This document shows positions 1 to 8,943 of a stretch of 54,695 bases of DNA, piece by piece; the stretch's first letter is position 1; each line of letters opens with the position of its first letter. Position numbers and translations under genes: made by a program. Origin of the DNA: JANPBY01 sp963851405 (GTDB taxonomy: Bacteria > Actinomycetota > Actinomycetes > DATJPE01); assembly GCA_963851405.1 (NCBI GenBank), contig CAWKPB010000002.1, positions 1 through 54,695 on the forward strand, given 5' to 3'. The notes beneath the pieces were generated by a model that searched no databases, was not told where the DNA came from, and saw nothing but the letters and a program-made list of their open reading frames with translations.

Positions 1-1
1 A

Positions 2-184
2 CCCATCGTCTGGTGCGTAGTCCCAGGCGACCACCTGGTCATCCTTTCTCAGGGTTGCATAGGCGTAGAAGTTCGACTTGCCGGCAATCTCACACGGCGC
101 CACGGAACCCTCGAGGAAGTGGAAGCCCACAAAACGTCGGTCTGGTCGTTCAACGCTGAGGATCGACGAGTCTTCCTTGATCAA
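2..184 (-). CDS. Unrecognised partial reading frame at the window edge
   Basis: The minus strand is open for 61 codons from just after the stop that ends the fumarase fragment to the window edge, in the same frame as that fragment. No ATG start is visible in it. The encoded stretch (for example GFHFLEG, NFYAYATLRKDDQVVAWDY) does not resemble fumarase. The C-x4-K ... AW-x-Y spacing faintly recalls DUF427 proteins, but that is only a guess. The DNA is visibly less GC-rich than the genes that follow. It may be the tail of a foreign gene joined to the broken fumarase, or an assembly join. Confidence 0.25.
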   Translation of the reverse strand, partial: MIKEDSSILSVERPDRRFVGFHFLEGSVAPCEIAGKSNFYAYATLRKDDQVVAWDYAPDDG

Positions 185-460
185 CTAGGCGCAGACGGCG
201 GCGGGCGCGGCGATGCCGCGAGCGGCGGCCCGTACGGCTTCTGCTACCTCGGCGTCGATGACGCCTCGTTTGGCGTTGACCGTAGCTGCCGCCGCCTTGA
301 TTGCCGCCAGCGCGCGCATGACGGCAGCCGGCATCGGCTCGCCACTGATGGCGAACGCCTCGGCCGCGCGCTGGATCTGCGCCTGCCACAGCGGGTCTGC
401 GGGCACCCCAATCTCGCCGAGGGAGTCATGCTCGAGTCTGGTCGTGGCCTGATCCGTCAC
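185..460 (-). pseudogene. Class II fumarase (FumC-like), N-terminal fragment
   Basis: The 91 residues match the start of the class II fumarase/aspartase family: RLEHDSLGEIGVPADPLWQ, then QIQRAAEAFAISGEP and a helix ending AEVAEAVRAAARG. Intact family members run to about 460 residues and carry the catalytic Ser loop (GSSxMPxKxN) far downstream, which is absent here. Similarity ends at about residue 85, an in-frame TAG follows at 185-187, and the next DNA is unrelated and less GC-rich. The start is a GTG at 458-460. A complete class I fumarase lies 2.7 kb away, so loss of this copy could be tolerated. It could instead be an assembly chimera. Family recognition is firm; the cause of truncation is inference. 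Confidence 0.6.
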
Positions 461-549
461 TCACTCATCCCTGCGCCCGGGGGAGCGGATGCAAACGCCT
501 CGGGGCAGGTATCCCCTTCGCGCCGCCGTGTCGGCCGTGCCCCGCGAAG

Positions 550-963
550 TCAGCCGACGAAGATGCAGAACGGGTGGCCCGAGAGGTCGGCAAAGGCGAA
601 CAGCGGCTCTTCGGGGTCGGCAGTCCGGTCCAGGAGGAGGACTGCGCCCAGGGTCTCAGCTCGCTGCTTCTGCCGGTGCAGCTCCGCCACGCTCGACACG
701 GTGAAGTCGAGGTGCATCTGCATTGGAACGCCAGGTTCTGGCCAGGTCGTGCGCGGCAGCCGGTCGACGCGCTGGAAGGCGAGTGTGAGGACTCCTTGGG
801 CGTCGATGAGCTCGAGCCAGTCCTCGTTGTCGAACTGACCCGCATCGAGTGGCTCGTCGCTGCTCGGGTACCGCAGTCCGAGCAAGCGTCGGTAGAACTC
901 CGCTAGCTCCCGCGGCGTGGTGGTTTCGAGGACCGGGCAGCGCAACCGGGGGTACTCAGTCAT
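550..963 (-). CDS. VOC (glyoxalase/bleomycin-resistance fold) family protein
   Basis: A 137-residue protein with the paired beta-alpha-beta-beta-beta plan of the vicinal oxygen chelate family. The first module opens RLRCPVLETTTPRELAEFYRRL and contains EDWLELIDAQG. The second opens MHLDFTVSSVAELHRQ and closes FAFADLSGHPFCIFV, a typical VOC C-terminus. Possible metal ligands include the His of MHLDF, but substrate cannot be read from the sequence. The gene stands alone between the fumarase fragment and a small membrane gene on the same strand. The family is clear; the function (lyase, dioxygenase or drug binding) is unknown. Confidence 0.8.
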   Translation of the reverse strand: MTEYPRLRCPVLETTTPRELAEFYRRLLGLRYPSSDEPLDAGQFDNEDWLELIDAQGVLTLAFQRVDRLPRTTWPEPGVPMQMHLDFTVSSVAELHRQKQRAETLGAVLLLDRTADPEEPLFAFADLSGHPFCIFVG

Positions 964-1051
964 GAGAGAGATGATGCCGGTCTGCCCGCGAGAAGCCGAT
1001 GCACGACCTCTGGGTGGTCAGGGTCGAGCGCGGTCGGCTCCACGAACTCGG

Positions 1052-1255
1052 TCAGTAGCGTGTGCCCTCGGTGTCCAGAGGCGGCTTCTGAGAGGGATCG
1101 GGGCGCCGTCTCCAGACGCGTGAGTAGCGGTAGCGTGCGTCGTTGGGGTCGGGGTGCTTGGCTCGGGCGTTGCCGTTCCACCACGCGAGAGCGGCAATCA
1201 CGGTCAAGACGGCCGCGCCCGCGATCCATTGCGCCGCGTTTGGAGCTCCGCCCAT
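1052..1255 (-). CDS. Small single-pass membrane protein, unknown function
   Basis: A predicted 67-residue protein with one hydrophobic segment at about residues 8-25 (AAQWIAGAAVLTVIAALAWW), followed by a basic, proline-containing tail (RYRYSRVWRRRPDP). The tail charge suggests an N-out/C-in orientation. No family is recognised. Coding status rests on the sensible membrane topology and on its position between two same-strand genes. The 250 bases downstream of the acyltransferase that precede it show no other gene. Confidence 0.5.
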   Translation of the reverse strand: MGGAPNAAQWIAGAAVLTVIAALAWWNGNARAKHPDPNDARYRYSRVWRRRPDPSQKPPLDTEGTRY

Positions 1256-1508
1256 GGGCCACCTCCGTGGTCGTGCAGTTCTTCGAGCCTACGCGTCGAT
1301 CCCGACCAGAGGCTGGCGGAACTCCGAAGAGCCGCGCGCGAGTTCGGCACGGCTCAGTGGTGCAGGACTCCGCGGTGAGGACGTTTGGCTTGAACCTGCG
1401 GGTCCGAGGCGTGCCCGTAGTCCTGGTACTCACTCCTACGCCGCCAAGTAGGGTCGCCTGGTTGACCAACAGCAGAGCGAAGCTGACTGCTGGAGCAGCC
1501 GGCTTCGG

Positions 1509-2876
1509 TTACCTGAGTGCGCTCATCGGTCGTGACCCGCCAGCCCAGTCCACCAGTGCCCGACCGCCCCACACGAGAACGGCTGCGACCGCCGAGGACA
1601 TCGGAATCAGCACGAGGGTTTCGGTGCGCAGCGATACGACGCCGGCGAAGCCGGCCACTGAGAACCCCAGGACCCCCATCAACGCGGCGACCACGCCGAG
1701 TGCCACCCACTGATCCCGATGGCTCCGTCGTGCATGAGGGGGAGGCACCGCGAGGGGGGCGATCCGCTCGAAGCGCCGGAAGACGGCGACGAAGGCAGCC
1801 AGCACCGCTGCACACGCCATCAGGAACGGGAGACGCAGCAGCCACCACGCCGTTCCTCCGACGTCTGGAAACATTGGAGCCCCTATGAGGGCGAGCGAAC
1901 CGGTCACGAGCACGATCGCCGTGAGATGCCACAGGAAGGCTGTCATCGCCACTCCGTTCGCCGCAACGACCGTGGTCCACACCCGCGCTCTCCCCAGCCA
2001 CCGGGTCAAGGCCGGGCGCAGCAGCAGCACAAGGCCCAGCAACCACATCGAGTAGGTCAGCAGGGCCAGGGAGGGCGGGGTCATGTTGGACACCAGCTCC
2101 CCGGGCAGGCTCACCATCGACAACGGGTACGGAAGCAGCGCGACCAGGGCGATCGTCAGCGCCAGGCCCGATCCGGCCAGGGTGATCGCAAATCGGCGGC
2201 CACCTCTTTGGGGTACCCCGTCCGCATAGAAGAACCCGCACTGATGCACGGCCAGCCAGACGGTCGCGAAGTTCGCGAATCCAAGGAAGGGAACATCGAA
2301 ACCCAACCTCGCGACGTCGACGACGACGGTGAGCGATGCCAGAACGATCAAGACGCGTGCGCCCCAGCGGCGATGGGCTCGAAGCATCCATGGGGCGACG
2401 GCGAGCACGGCCAAGTAGATCCCGATGAACCACAGGGGCTGAGCCACCAGGCGCAGGACCATGACGGTCGTCGAATCGAGGTTCCCGGTCAGCTCCACCG
2501 CCACCCCGACGATCAATCCCGCGGCGACGAAGGCCAACGTCGGCCCTAGCAGTCTTTGGACTCGTGACCGAGCGAAGTCCGCGTACGATCCGTCAGCTCG
2601 AGCCACCGAGGCGAGGGCTGTCGCGTGCGAGAAGCCTCCGACGGCGAAGAACACCGGCATCACCTGGAAGATCCAGGTGAGGATCCGTAGCTCCGGGATG
2701 AGCGCCAAGGAGTTCGTCACCGAAAGAGCGCCGTCACTGCCGACGATGACGGCAGCCATCAAGAAGTGACCGAGCATCACGATCCCGAGCGCCGTGACAC
2801 GAAGGAAGTCGACGTATCGGTCCCGACTGCTCGGCGTGGCCGCTGCGAGCTGCGAGGCCGACATCGGCGCGGACAT
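1509..2876 (-). CDS. Acyltransferase family 3 membrane protein (OafA-like)
   Basis: A 455-residue polytopic membrane protein. It starts with the family signature RDRYVDFLRVTALGIVMLGHF (residues about 19-38), in which R, the D of DFLR and the catalytic His of LGHF are conserved in acyltransferase-3 enzymes. About ten hydrophobic helices follow. Known relatives transfer acetyl or other acyl groups to sugars, peptidoglycan or surface polymers from the membrane. The acceptor here is unknown and no polysaccharide gene is adjacent. The ATG start is supported by the motif lying near the N-terminus. Confidence 0.8.
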   Translation of the reverse strand: MSAPMSASQLAAATPSSRDRYVDFLRVTALGIVMLGHFLMAAVIVGSDGALSVTNSLALIPELRILTWIFQVMPVFFAVGGFSHATALASVARADGSYADFARSRVQRLLGPTLAFVAAGLIVGVAVELTGNLDSTTVMVLRLVAQPLWFIGIYLAVLAVAPWMLRAHRRWGARVLIVLASLTVVVDVARLGFDVPFLGFANFATVWLAVHQCGFFYADGVPQRGGRRFAITLAGSGLALTIALVALLPYPLSMVSLPGELVSNMTPPSLALLTYSMWLLGLVLLLRPALTRWLGRARVWTTVVAANGVAMTAFLWHLTAIVLVTGSLALIGAPMFPDVGGTAWWLLRLPFLMACAAVLAAFVAVFRRFERIAPLAVPPPHARRSHRDQWVALGVVAALMGVLGFSVAGFAGVVSLRTETLVLIPMSSAVAAVLVWGGRALVDWAGGSRPMSALR

Positions 2877-3119
2877 GCGGTGAGCCTACCGACGCCCAGC
2901 GCTCAGCCAGCGCCCTTACGAGAGGCCGTGGTGATTGCTGAGGAAACGTGGTGGATCCGGGAAGCGGGCGGCAACCAAGGCCGTACTGCCATGGCAGAAG
3001 TGTCCGAATGGCAAGCGTTCTGCGGCCGCGGGCGCCTCACGTTCGAACACTTCAGCCCGGGGGAGACCGCGGAACCGCCTCGAGTCACCGGAGGTCACGC
3101 ACGGGGCTCGCCGTCAGGA

Positions 3120-4799
3120 CTAAGGCGCGGGAGGGCCGAGGGGGACGTTGGTGATCAGGGTGCTCGGTGACGGGTCGGTGAAGAAGTCGTTGCCCTTGTC
3201 GTCGACCACGATGAACGCGGGGAAGTCCTCGACTTCGATGCGCCACACTGCCTCCATGCCGAGCTCGGGGTACTCGAGCACCTCGACCGAACGGATGCAG
3301 TCCTGCGCGAGCCGCGCGGCCGGACCGCCGATCGACCCGAGGTAGAAGCCGCCGTTCTCGTGGCAGGCCCGGGTCACAGCATCGGAGCGATTCCCCTTGG
3401 CCAGCATCACGAATGACCCGCCCGCCTTCTGAAACACGTCGACGTAGGAGTCCATCCGCCCGGCGGTCGTCGGGCCGAACGAACCGGAGGCGTACCCCTC
3501 GGGTGTCTTGGCCGGCCCGGCGTAATACACACAGCAATCACGCAGGTACTGCGGCATCTCGCCGCCGGATTCGATCCGTTCGAGGATCTTGGCGTGCGCG
3601 ATGTCACGCGCGACGACCATCGGCCCCGAGAGCGACAGCCGCGTTTTCACCGGGTAACGGGACAACTCGGCGCGGATCTCCGCCATCGGCCGGTTGAGGT
3701 CGATCCGTACGGCTTCGCCGAGGCCGTCGTCGAGGTGATCGTCGGTGACCTCGGGCAAATAGTGCGCCGGCTCGCGCTCCAGCTCCTCGAGGAAGACGCC
3801 CTCGGGAGTGATCGTGCCCAGGGCCTGTCGATCGGCCGAGCACGACACGGCGATCGCGATCGGCAGTGAAGCGCCGTGCCGCGGCAGCCGTACGACTCGG
3901 ACGTCATGACAGAAGTACTTGCCGCCGAACTGCGCGCCGATGCCCAGCCGCTGGGTCATGGCGAGCACCTCGGCTTCGAGCTCGTGGTCGCGGAACCCAT
4001 GCCCCGCCTCGGATCCGGTCTTCGGCAGCTCGTCCAAGTAATGCGCGGAGGCGTACTTCGCCGTCTTCAGCGCGAACTCCGCGGACGTGCCGCCGATGAC
4101 GATCGCCAGGTGGTACGGCGGACACGCCGCCGTACCCAGCGCCCGAATCCGCTCCTCCAGGTAGGGCATCAGCCGGGTCGGACTGAGCACGGCCTTGGTC
4201 TCCTGGAACAGGTAGGACTTGTTCGCCGAGCCACCGCCTTTGGCCATGAAGAGCAACTTGTACGTCGTCTCGTGACCCGGCGTCGTGTCGGCATAGAGCT
4301 CGATCTGGGCGGGCAGGTTGGTGCCGGTGTTGCGTTCGTCCCACATCGTCAGGGGCGCCATCTGGGAGTAGCGAAGGTTGAGCTGGCCATAGGCGTCATA
4401 GACCCCGCGGCTGATCGCCTCCTCGTCCGGCCCGGGCGTGAGCACGCGTTGCCCGCGCTTGCCCATCACGATCGCGGTGCCGGTGTCCTGACACATGGGC
4501 AGGACACCGCCCGCGGAGATGTTGGCGTTCTTCAGCAGGTCGAGCGCCACGAAGCGGTCGTTGGGGGACGCCTCCGGGTCGTCAAGGATGCGTCGCAGCT
4601 GCGCCAGATGCGTGGGCCGCAGGAGGTGTGCGATGTCGCGCATGGCCTCAAAAGTCAGTAGCCGCAACGCCTCTGGCTCGACGGACAGAAAACTACGTCC
4701 ATCGACCTCGACGACGGACACGCCATCGGTGGTGATCAGGCGGTACGGCGTCTCGTCCGCGCCGATGGGGAGCAGGTCGGAGTAGGCGAACCCAGGCAT
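3120..4799 (-). CDS. Fumarate hydratase, class I (iron-sulfur)
   Basis: A 559-residue protein covering both the alpha and beta regions of class I fumarases in one chain. It interconverts fumarate and L-malate in the TCA cycle using an oxygen-labile 4Fe-4S cluster. Three cysteines stand in the expected contexts: C103 (LPMCQDTGT), C226 (AACPPYH) and C320 (AVSCSADRQ). The C-terminal domain carries the conserved CCVYYAGPAKTPEGY and SFGPTTAGRMDSYVD stretches. Length is normal for a single-chain FumA/FumB-type enzyme. It is followed 36 bases upstream on the same strand by glpX. With the class II gene truncated at 185-460, it is the only intact fumarase in this window. Confidence 0.93.
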   Translation of the reverse strand: MPGFAYSDLLPIGADETPYRLITTDGVSVVEVDGRSFLSVEPEALRLLTFEAMRDIAHLLRPTHLAQLRRILDDPEASPNDRFVALDLLKNANISAGGVLPMCQDTGTAIVMGKRGQRVLTPGPDEEAISRGVYDAYGQLNLRYSQMAPLTMWDERNTGTNLPAQIELYADTTPGHETTYKLLFMAKGGGSANKSYLFQETKAVLSPTRLMPYLEERIRALGTAACPPYHLAIVIGGTSAEFALKTAKYASAHYLDELPKTGSEAGHGFRDHELEAEVLAMTQRLGIGAQFGGKYFCHDVRVVRLPRHGASLPIAIAVSCSADRQALGTITPEGVFLEELEREPAHYLPEVTDDHLDDGLGEAVRIDLNRPMAEIRAELSRYPVKTRLSLSGPMVVARDIAHAKILERIESGGEMPQYLRDCCVYYAGPAKTPEGYASGSFGPTTAGRMDSYVDVFQKAGGSFVMLAKGNRSDAVTRACHENGGFYLGSIGGPAARLAQDCIRSVEVLEYPELGMEAVWRIEVEDFPAFIVVDDKGNDFFTDPSPSTLITNVPLGPPAP

Positions 4800-4835
4800 G
4801 ACCCCAGGGTATGCGGCGCCTAGCGGTGCGCCGGC

Positions 4836-5825
4836 TCAGGCGTCGAAGTTGACGGCGGCGTAGTGACGGAGCTTGTCGAGGCGGTGCTCGCTCTCGATCA
4901 GCCGGATGGTGCCGCTGCGCGAGCGCATGACGAGTGAGTGCGTCTCGGCGCCTCCGCCGCGGTAGCGCACGCCCCGCAGCACCTCCCCGTCGGTGATGCC
5001 GGTCGCCACGAAGAACACGTCGTCACCGGTGACCAGGTCCTCGGTGAGCAGAACCCGGCTCAGGTCATGCCCAGCGTCCAGGGCCTTGGTTCGCTCGTCG
5101 TCGTCGCGCGGCCACAGCCGGGCCTGGATCACGCCGCCGAGGCACTTCATGGCGCACGCCGCGATGATGCCCTCGGGCGTACCGCCGACGCCGAGCAGCA
5201 GGTCGATTCCGGTGCCGTCGCGGGCGGCGAGGATCGCGCCGGCGACGTCCCCGTCGCTGATGAACTTGATGCGCGCGCCGGTCGCCCGTACGTCTTTGAC
5301 GATGTCGTCGTGGCGCGGCCGGTCGAGGATGCAGACCGTGACGTCCTCTGGGTTTTCACCCTTGGCCCGGGCCACGGCTCGTACGTTCTCCGAGGCTGGC
5401 GCGGTGATATCGACGGCATCGGCTGCTGCGGCGCCGGTGATCAGCTTTTCCATGTAGAAAACCGCGGACGGATCAAACATCGTGCCGCGCTCGGACACGG
5501 CCATGACCGACAACGCGTTGGTCATGCCTTTGGCGCACAGCGTCGTGCCGTCGATCGGGTCCACGGCGACGTCGCAGGGCGGTCCCTCGCCGGTGCCCAC
5601 GTGTTCGCCGTTGAACAGCATGGGCGCGTCGTCCTTCTCGCCCTCGCCGATCACGACGACCCCGTTCATGGAGACCGACGAGATGAGTTGGCGCATGGCG
5701 TTGACGGCTGCACCGTCAGCGCCGTTCTTGTCGCCGCGACCGACCCAGCGACCGCCGGCCATCGCAGCTGCCTCGGTGACGCGGACCAGTTCAAGGGCGA
5801 GATTTCGATCCGGAGTCTCAGCCAT
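4836..5825 (-). CDS. glpX: Fructose-1,6-bisphosphatase, class II (GlpX)
   Basis: A 329-residue class II fructose-bisphosphatase, which dephosphorylates fructose-1,6-bisphosphate in gluconeogenesis with divalent metal. GEGEKD at residues 60-65 and DPIDGTT at 89-95 are the metal-binding and catalytic signatures of the lithium-sensitive phosphatase fold as used by GlpX. VGGTPEGIIAACAMKCLGG in the C-terminal half is also family-typical. Length is normal. Actinobacteria usually rely on this class. It lies directly upstream of the fumarase on the same strand, so the two central-carbon genes may be cotranscribed. It is divergent from the molybdate locus across 80 bases. Confidence 0.93.
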   Translation of the reverse strand: MAETPDRNLALELVRVTEAAAMAGGRWVGRGDKNGADGAAVNAMRQLISSVSMNGVVVIGEGEKDDAPMLFNGEHVGTGEGPPCDVAVDPIDGTTLCAKGMTNALSVMAVSERGTMFDPSAVFYMEKLITGAAAADAVDITAPASENVRAVARAKGENPEDVTVCILDRPRHDDIVKDVRATGARIKFISDGDVAGAILAARDGTGIDLLLGVGGTPEGIIAACAMKCLGGVIQARLWPRDDDERTKALDAGHDLSRVLLTEDLVTGDDVFFVATGITDGEVLRGVRYRGGGAETHSLVMRSRSGTIRLIESEHRLDKLRHYAAVNFDA

Positions 5826-5905
5826 ACCCCGAGCCTAGGGGTGCGAGGCGTTGCGTGGGGTGGAACGCTGTTCGAAGCCGCAGCAGCGGAGATATGGTGA
5901 TGGTT

Positions 5906-6301
5906 ATGACGCAACTGCGGATCTCAGAAGCTGCTCGGCTGCTCGGCGTGAGCGACGACACCGTGCGCCGGTGGGTCGAGGCGGGACGGGTGCGCGCCGA
6001 TGTGGATGCGGCTGGCGTACGGGTCGTCGACGGTGCGTCCCTGGCCGCCCTCGCCGCCGAGCTGCACCAGCCGCCGGCCCCCGGCCGTACGTCGGCTGCC
6101 TCGGCCCGCAACCGCTTCGTCGGGATTGTCACCCGGGTCCTTCGCGACACGGTCATGGCTCAGGTCGAGCTCCAGTCGGGGCCGTTTCGCATCGTGTCGC
6201 TGATGAGCCGTGAGGCCGCGGACGAACTCGCCCTCGAGCCCGGGGTGATCGCCGTGGCCTCGGTGAAGTCGACTCAGGTCGTCGTCGAGTTGCCGGAGTG
6301 A
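5906..6301 (+). CDS. HTH-Mop molybdate-binding protein
   Basis: The N-terminus is a MerR/excisionase-type helix-turn-helix (LRISEAARLLGVSDDTVRRW), and the C-terminal half is a Mop domain (NRFVGIVTRVLRDTVMAQVE ... VASVKSTQVVVELP) that binds molybdate. HTH plus Mop parallels E. coli ModE, though with a different HTH class, so regulation of the adjacent modABC by molybdate is a reasonable inference. ATGs at 5894, 5900 and 5906 are in frame. 5906 gives the usual MTQLRIS start, while GGAG at 5887-5890 is better spaced for 5900. The stop is 4 bases before modA. Confidence 0.82.
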   Translation: MTQLRISEAARLLGVSDDTVRRWVEAGRVRADVDAAGVRVVDGASLAALAAELHQPPAPGRTSAASARNRFVGIVTRVLRDTVMAQVELQSGPFRIVSLMSREAADELALEPGVIAVASVKSTQVVVELPE

Positions 6302-6305
6302 GGCG

Positions 6306-7070
6306 ATGCCTTCCTCCTCGTGGCGCCGGCGCGTGGTCGGGCTCGCCGCTGCTGCGTTGCTCGCGGGCGGCTGCGCGGGCACGGACGGCGCGAGGGGTGA
6401 CCGCGAGGTGGTCGTGCTAGGGGCGGCCTCGCTTACGGAGGCGTTCACCGAGCTGGGAGCGATGTACGAGGCGGCGCACCCCGACTCGTCGGTGACGTTC
6501 TCGTTCGGGGGCAGCTCCGCGGTCGTTCGGCAGGCCTTGGACGGAGCCGACGCCGATGTCCTGGCCACCGCGAGCCAGCCCACGATGCGGGTCGCCGAGG
6601 ACGGCTCGGTGACCTCTGGCACACCCCAACTCTTCGCGGCCAACTCGTTGGCTCTAGTGGTGCCGCCCGGCAATCCAGGCGAGGTGCGCGGGCTGGCCGA
6701 CCTCACGGACTCCGACCGGGTGGTCGTGCTCTGCGCTCCCGCCGTTCCCTGCGGTGCGGCCGCCGCTGAGGCCTTCGCCGTCGCCGGTCTCATACCGGCG
6801 CCCGACTCCGAGGAGAGCGACGTCAAGGCGGTGCTGGCCAAGGTCGCTGCGGGCGAAGCCGACGCCGGGGTGGTCTACGTGAGTGACGTACGGGCGGCTG
6901 GCGATGCGGTCGGCGTCGTGGATCTGCCACCCGCGCAGCGCATTGTCACCGAGTACCCCATCGTGGCGCTCGCATCCGGCGACCCGGAGAAGTCGGCCGG
7001 CTTCATCGACCTGGTCCTGTCGCCGGCGGGGCGGCAGGTGCTCACCTCGTACGGCTTCGAGGTCCCGTGA
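6306..7070 (+). CDS. modA: Molybdate ABC transporter, substrate-binding lipoprotein ModA
   Basis: A 254-residue type II periplasmic-binding-fold protein. The signal peptide ends in the lipobox LLAGGC, with lipidated Cys at residue 23, as expected for a Gram-positive binding protein. The mature part opens VVVLGAASLTEAFTELG and contains TFSFGGSSAVVRQ, the oxyanion-binding serine positions typical of ModA. It captures molybdate or tungstate and delivers it to ModB. It sits in a tight operon behind the Mop protein, and its stop overlaps the modB start. Confidence 0.9.
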   Translation: MPSSSWRRRVVGLAAAALLAGGCAGTDGARGDREVVVLGAASLTEAFTELGAMYEAAHPDSSVTFSFGGSSAVVRQALDGADADVLATASQPTMRVAEDGSVTSGTPQLFAANSLALVVPPGNPGEVRGLADLTDSDRVVVLCAPAVPCGAAAAEAFAVAGLIPAPDSEESDVKAVLAKVAAGEADAGVVYVSDVRAAGDAVGVVDLPPAQRIVTEYPIVALASGDPEKSAGFIDLVLSPAGRQVLTSYGFEVP

Positions 7071-7852
7071 GCACCGTCGCGCCGCCGCGCGTGCTGTGGG
7101 TGCCGGCCTCGCTCGCGATGGTGCTGCTCGTGGCGCCACTGGTCGCTCTGCTCGTACGCGTGCCCTGGAGCGACGCCTCCGAGTTGCTCACCTCAGACGT
7201 GGTGCTCGACGCGCTACGGCTGTCGTTGGTGTGTTCGACGATCGCTACGGCGCTGTGCGTCCTGCTTGGGGTACCGCTGGCGGCCGTGCTGGCTCAGGCG
7301 CGGGGGCGTTGGGCCGCGCTGGGTCGAGCGCTCGTGGTCGTGCCCTTGGTGCTCCCTCCCGTCGTGGGTGGAGTTGCCCTGCTCGCCGCCTTCGGCCGCC
7401 GCGGCCTGCTCGGCGCGCCGCTGGAGACCGTGACCGGGCTGACGCTGCCGTTCAGCACCGCGGGCGTCGTGATGGCGGAAACCTTTGTGGCGCTTCCGTT
7501 CCTCGTGGTCACCGTCGAGGGCGCCCTGCGCCAGCGCAACACCCAGTTCGAGGAGACCGCCGCGGTCCTGGGTGCCGGCCCATGGACCACTTTCCGACGG
7601 GTCACGGTGCCGCTGATCGCACCCGGAATCGCCGCGGGCACGCTGCTCGCGTGGGCTCGCGCGCTCGGCGAGTTCGGGGCGACCATCACCTTCGCCGGCA
7701 GCCTGCAGGGCCGTACCCAAACCATGCCGTTGGCCGTCTACCTCTCGCTGGAGACCGACCCGGGGGCCGCCCTAGCGCTCGGCGTCATCCTGCTCGCCGT
7801 GTCGGTCGTGGTGCTCTTCGCCTTGCGGGACCGCTGGTGGGTGCGGGCATGA
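7067..7852 (+). CDS. modB: Molybdate ABC transporter permease ModB
   Basis: A 261-residue integral membrane permease with five or six hydrophobic segments. It carries the EAA loop that docks on the ATPase (FEETAAVLGAGPWTTFRRVT, then IAPGIAAGTLLAWARALGEF), and the ALGEFGATITFAG stretch is characteristic of ModB-type permeases. It starts with GTG overlapping the modA stop and ends in an ATGA overlap with modC, so the three proteins are translationally coupled. Confidence 0.9.
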   Translation: MSTVAPPRVLWVPASLAMVLLVAPLVALLVRVPWSDASELLTSDVVLDALRLSLVCSTIATALCVLLGVPLAAVLAQARGRWAALGRALVVVPLVLPPVVGGVALLAAFGRRGLLGAPLETVTGLTLPFSTAGVVMAETFVALPFLVVTVEGALRQRNTQFEETAAVLGAGPWTTFRRVTVPLIAPGIAAGTLLAWARALGEFGATITFAGSLQGRTQTMPLAVYLSLETDPGAALALGVILLAVSVVVLFALRDRWWVRA

Positions 7853-8886
7853 GCCTGGTCGCGCGGGTGATCTGCGAGCTCGGTCCGGTCCGGGTCGACG
7901 TCGAGCTGGCCGCTGCCCCCGGCGAGGTCCTAGGCGTGGTCGGACCCAACGGCGCCGGGAAGACCACCTTGCTTCGGGTGCTCGCCGGGCTCGAACCCGG
8001 CGACCCGGGCACGACGGTGACCCTCGATGGCCAGGCGTACGAGGCGACGCCCGCGCATCGACGGCCGTTCACCTATGTGGCGTCGGAGCTGCTGCTGTTC
8101 CCGCACCTGAGCGTGCTGGACAACGTGACCTTCGGGTTGCGGGCGCGTGGCGAGGACAAGACCGCCGCAGCTGAACAGGCCCGGACGACCTTGGCGACCC
8201 TCGGCGTCGACGCGCTCGCCACGCGCCGCCCCTCGGAGCTGTCTGCGGGTCAGGCCCAGCGGGTCGCCCTGGCGCGGGCCTTGGTGCTGCGCCCGGAGGT
8301 GCTGTTGCTGGACGAGCCGCTCGCCGCGCTCGACGCGGCTACCCGGATCGAGGTGCGCGCGCGGCTTCGGGCCGATCTAGCGCACTTCCAAGGCGTCACG
8401 CTGCTGGTGACCCACGACCCGGTCGACGCGCTCGCGCTGGCCGACCGACTGCTGGTCCTTGAGGACGGCCGGGTGGTCCAGGAGGGAGCGCCCCGCGAAG
8501 TCGCCCGCCGTCCTCGGACGCCGTACGTCGCCCGTCTGGTCGGCCTGAATCTGTTGGCCGGCGAGGCCGCCGGGCGCCGGGTCCGGCTGCCCTCGGGCGC
8601 CGAGATGGTCCTGGCCGACGAGGCCAGCGGATCGGTGCTCGTGGCTTTCGCCCCGTCCGCGGTCTCGGTGCACCGGGGACGGCCGGAGGGGAGTCCCCGC
8701 AACGTGTTCCCCGGGCAGCTCATCGGCTACGAACCCCAGGGGGAACGGGTCCGCCTCGACATCGACGGCCCCGTACCGATGCTGGCCGATGTGACGATCG
8801 ACGCGGTGAGCGCACTGGGCCTCACGCCGGGCGTGGACGTATGGGTCTCGGTCAAGGCCGTCGAAACCTCGACGTACGCGTCCTGA
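7849..8886 (+). CDS. modC: Molybdate ABC transporter ATPase ModC
   Basis: A 345-residue ATPase. Walker A is GPNGAGKTT (32-40), the ABC signature is LSAGQ (131-135) and Walker B is VLLLDEP (151-157), with the switch His in LLVTHDP. The C-terminus is a Mop/TOBE-like domain ending DVWVSVKAVETSTYAS, which binds oxyanion in this family. The true start is the ATG at 7849 overlapping the modB stop. The same frame is open far upstream, but that part is antiphase to modB and not coding. It powers molybdate import for molybdenum-cofactor enzymes. Confidence 0.92.
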   Translation: MSLVARVICELGPVRVDVELAAAPGEVLGVVGPNGAGKTTLLRVLAGLEPGDPGTTVTLDGQAYEATPAHRRPFTYVASELLLFPHLSVLDNVTFGLRARGEDKTAAAEQARTTLATLGVDALATRRPSELSAGQAQRVALARALVLRPEVLLLDEPLAALDAATRIEVRARLRADLAHFQGVTLLVTHDPVDALALADRLLVLEDGRVVQEGAPREVARRPRTPYVARLVGLNLLAGEAAGRRVRLPSGAEMVLADEASGSVLVAFAPSAVSVHRGRPEGSPRNVFPGQLIGYEPQGERVRLDIDGPVPMLADVTIDAVSALGLTPGVDVWVSVKAVETSTYAS

Positions 8887-8943
8887 TCGGCGCGCTGATC
8901 GGCACGCGGATCCGGGTTATCGGCCGCGTGCGACCATGGGCTG

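Noticed and set aside
2877..3119. Plus-strand open frame before the fumarase gene
   Set aside because: It has no recognisable domain or ribosome site, and its frame continues antisense into the fumarase end.
4938..5900. Long plus-strand open frame (320 codons) opposite glpX
   Set aside because: Its residues are the Ala/Gly/Arg-rich antisense of a conserved enzyme, with no domain; it is a GC-bias shadow.
6883..7848. In-frame upstream extension of modC
   Set aside because: This part is out of phase with modA and modB, which are well supported; the modC start at 7849 overlaps the modB stop as expected.
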